Below are positions 5,960 to 7,845 of a DNA stretch of 7,845 nucleotides, piece after piece. Each line of letters opens with the position of its first letter. Positions within the stretch are counted from its first letter, which is position 1. The notes under the pieces were generated by a model. It had not been told where the DNA came from. It saw only the letters and a program-made list of their open reading frames with translations, and made no database searches. This DNA is from a bacterium. Its GTDB lineage: Bacteria; Chlamydiota; Chlamydiia; Chlamydiales; FEN-1388. A program made the translations under genes and the position numbers. The DNA is taken from positions 1 through 7,845 of the forward strand of contig JAJZPP010000018.1 of assembly GCA_021811115.1 (NCBI GenBank), read 5' to 3'.

Positions 5960-7819
5960 ATGGGAAAACGATACCTCAAGAAGCAACTTGCCACTGGTCT
6001 TAAACTGTATGAGAAACAAAAAAATAAGGGAGTTGAGGATCGTTCCTTTGCTGCCGATTTACTCGCCCTCGATAAGAGCCTCCAGGAAAACAGGTACGAC
6101 GAGGCAAAGCGGCTTGGGGAGCTGATTGCCACGCGAATAAAGAGCCTCAAAAAGCGTTCTTGGTTCTTTCGGCTCGGCGAACTCATTTTTACGCTTGCGG
6201 CGGCCCTCCTCATCGCTGGAATCATTCGCCAGACATGGTTTGAGCTGTATGAAATTCCAACCGGTTCGATGAGACCTACCTTCAAAGAACAGGATCGCGT
6301 CCTCGTCTCAAAATCGGCTTTCGGGCTCAATATCCCCTTTTACACAGCCCACGCGGCCTTCTTGACCGATCGAGTCAAGAGGGGCACCATCGTAGTAGTT
6401 ACGGGCGATGGCCTCGATTTACCCGATGTGGATACCTACTATTTTGGCCTTTTCCCCGGGAAAAAAAGGTATGTAAAGCGGTGCGCGGCGCTTCCTGGAG
6501 ACAGAGTCTACTTCTATGGAGGAGACCTCTTCTGCCTCACGAAAGAGGGCAAACTCATCAATGTCAAATCGGATCCGCTCCTGCAGCGGAGGGAGTACAT
6601 TCCCTTCATATCGTCCTTTGAAGGACGTGTCGAGGCTGTTCCAACCACCCCCTTTTCACGCCAGCGCGTCTACCTGTTGAAGCAGATGGATAAGGCAATC
6701 GGTCGCATTGAAATCAATCCTGATGGCACCATCGCCTCCCGTATACTGCAAGGCGATGCGTGGACTCCAGAATTTTCCGGGTCCAAAGCTCTTCCACAGA
6801 CCTTCGGAGAATTTTACGGCATCAACAACTTTGCGACCTGCCGATTGCTCCGCAAAGAGCAGCTCCCCCACGAAGCCCATCGCCTTGGATACGACGATCC
6901 GGAAGCGCTTTGCTGGCTTGAGCTCCACCACAGTCCGACCCTCCCCCCATCGGGGAAACCAAAACAATCCTCCTTTCCTTTCGTTGTGACCTCAGTAACG
7001 TGGATCCCTCTCCACCAAGAGGAGTGCGAACGGCTCATGCATGGCCTGTACACTGCCCGTCTCGTCATCAAGGATGAACGACTCTTCCGCTACCACTATG
7101 AAGGAGAGCCGCACCACACCATCCCTCTTCCGACCTCTATACCCGACGGCTGTTACGAGTTTTACAACGGAATCGCGTACCAGATTGGTTGGGGAGGCCA
7201 TGAGACTCGTCTTGACCCATCCCACCCGATCTACCCAAAAACCATCAAGGAGCTCATCTTCTGGTTTAACGCTGGCATCGATGCGACTCCCGAGGTACTC
7301 GTTCCGACGTCTCAGCACATGCCGACCCGGTTTGCCTACTTTAACAATGGGGATCTCTTCGTTATGGGAGAGAAGGTCTTCGATAAAGGATCGCCCCTCC
7401 TCACAGCCTTCTCCGATAGAGAGATGGCCCGTCAAGCCAAGGATTACTCCTACTTTGCCTTTCAGGATGCCGGTTCGCCTGAACTTGAGAAATCGCCGGT
7501 AGAGTTCATGAGCCATTTTGGTTTTGAGGTACCTGACAACCAGTATCTGCTTCTCGGAGACAACCCGGCTATGAGCGTCGACAGCCGCTTCTTTGGCCCT
7601 GTGCCCCAAGAGAATCTGCAGGGGACGCCGATCCTGCTCTTTTGGCCTTTTGGTCCCAGATGGGGATGCCCTACGCAGCCGTACACGCCGCTTTCTCCCT
7701 ACTCTCTTGCTTTCATTGCCATCACCGTTATCGCTTACACAACATACGTGATTGTGAGCCAGTCTCGGATGCATCGGCGGCTACATCGCTTGAAGGAAGG
7801 CTCCCTAAAGAGCTCTTGA
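5960..7819 (+). CDS. lepB: Signal peptidase I, chlamydial long form
   Basis: This inner-membrane serine protease cuts signal peptides from exported proteins using a Ser-Lys dyad. The motifs are in the expected order. IPTGSMRPT holds the nucleophile Ser103, followed by DRVLVSK. YVKRCAALPGD holds the general base Lys173, equivalent to E. coli Lys145. GDNPAMSVDSRFFGPV (533-548) is the conserved box E. Between Lys173 and box E lie about 360 residues, far more than in E. coli LepB (324 residues in total); I recall the chlamydial enzymes as about 630 residues with a similar insert. The N-terminal 65 residues are charged and cytoplasmic-looking, one membrane segment lies at about 73-91, and a second at about 579-601 precedes a basic tail. 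The insert (roughly 191-510) has no motif I recognise. All catalytic residues are present, so it should be active. The gene has its own promoter and terminator and appears monocistronic. Confidence 0.96.
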   Translation: MGKRYLKKQLATGLKLYEKQKNKGVEDRSFAADLLALDKSLQENRYDEAKRLGELIATRIKSLKKRSWFFRLGELIFTLAAALLIAGIIRQTWFELYEIPTGSMRPTFKEQDRVLVSKSAFGLNIPFYTAHAAFLTDRVKRGTIVVVTGDGLDLPDVDTYYFGLFPGKKRYVKRCAALPGDRVYFYGGDLFCLTKEGKLINVKSDPLLQRREYIPFISSFEGRVEAVPTTPFSRQRVYLLKQMDKAIGRIEINPDGTIASRILQGDAWTPEFSGSKALPQTFGEFYGINNFATCRLLRKEQLPHEAHRLGYDDPEALCWLELHHSPTLPPSGKPKQSSFPFVVTSVTWIPLHQEECERLMHGLYTARLVIKDERLFRYHYEGEPHHTIPLPTSIPDGCYEFYNGIAYQIGWGGHETRLDPSHPIYPKTIKELIFWFNAGIDATPEVLVPTSQHMPTRFAYFNNGDLFVMGEKVFDKGSPLLTAFSDREMARQAKDYSYFAFQDAGSPELEKSPVEFMSHFGFEVPDNQYLLLGDNPAMSVDSRFFGPVPQENLQGTPILLFWPFGPRWGCPTQPYTPLSPYSLAFIAITVIAYTTYVIVSQSRMHRRLHRLKEGSLKSS

Positions 7820-7830
7820 GGGCATTTTTT
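7803..7830 (+). terminator. Rho-independent terminator overlapping the lepB stop codon
   Basis: The stem pairs 7803-7810 (CCCTAAAG) with 7815-7822 (CTTGAGGG) around an AGCT loop, with one internal A-G mismatch, and is followed by six T at 7825-7830. The lepB TGA (7817-7819) lies within the right arm. Confidence 0.6.
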
Positions 7831-7845
7831 GCAGGATATTGCAGG

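Noticed and set aside
5830..6330. 166-codon minus-strand frame opposite the start of lepB
   Set aside because: It is antisense to well-conserved lepB sequence, Ser/Arg-rich and without a ribosome binding site.
6992..7774. 260-codon minus-strand frame opposite the lepB insert
   Set aside because: It is long but antisense to lepB, Arg/Gly/Val-rich and without a recognisable motif; it probably results from codon bias in the plus frame.
7831..7845. Direct repeat GCAGG-atatt-GCAGG at the right edge
   Set aside because: It is very short and cut by the window end; nothing links it to an element.

Overview
The window most likely comes from a member of the Chlamydiae, probably an environmental (non-Chlamydia) lineage. 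The strongest pointer is the last gene: a type I signal peptidase of about 619 residues with a very large insert between its lysine and GDN boxes, a form I associate with chlamydiae. A TyrP/Mtr-type aromatic amino acid permease, a SufE with the GCQS cysteine, a chlamydia-like AroA C-terminus (ending FCR) and an ankyrin-like protein fit this placement. Base composition looks nearly balanced, higher than I recall for well-known chlamydiae. No species call is made.

Layout, left to right. (1) Positions 3-764, plus strand: the 3' two thirds of a tyrP-like permease, cut by the window edge. (2) Positions 739-3303, minus strand: a compact three-gene unit read right to left, made of an unknown 610-residue protein with a hydrophobic C-terminal half, a 110-residue exported coiled-coil protein, and sufE. 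The first gap is 8 bp, the second junction is a 38-bp overlap, and sufE overlaps the convergent permease gene by 26 bp. (3) Positions 3304-3434: a divergent regulatory region. (4) Positions 3435-4346, plus: a 303-residue ankyrin-like protein whose 3' end overlaps the convergent aroA-like gene by 26 bp. (5) Positions 4321-4971, minus: an AroA relative of only 216 residues that lacks one complete structural domain. (6) Positions 5023-5679, plus: an exported protein of unknown function. (7) Positions 5960-7819, plus: lepB, with a hairpin terminator overlapping its stop codon.

Three items stand out. The AroA relative looks like a precise in-frame removal of the internal EPSP synthase domain, leaving a possibly foldable but presumably inactive domain. 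The unknown 610-residue protein and the ankyrin-like protein, divided by the divergent promoter region, share an N-terminal W-LFG-VG(E/D)K-L-SY motif with almost identical spacing, which suggests a common module. Three plus-strand genes (ankyrin-like, exported unknown, lepB) are each preceded by a promoter-like pair TTGRCA / TAYACT with 18-19 bp spacing.

Functionally this is a mixed segment: aromatic amino acid import, Fe-S cluster sulfur transfer, envelope protein processing and several lineage-specific candidates for host interaction. No RNA genes, CRISPR arrays, insertion sequences or phage genes were recognised.
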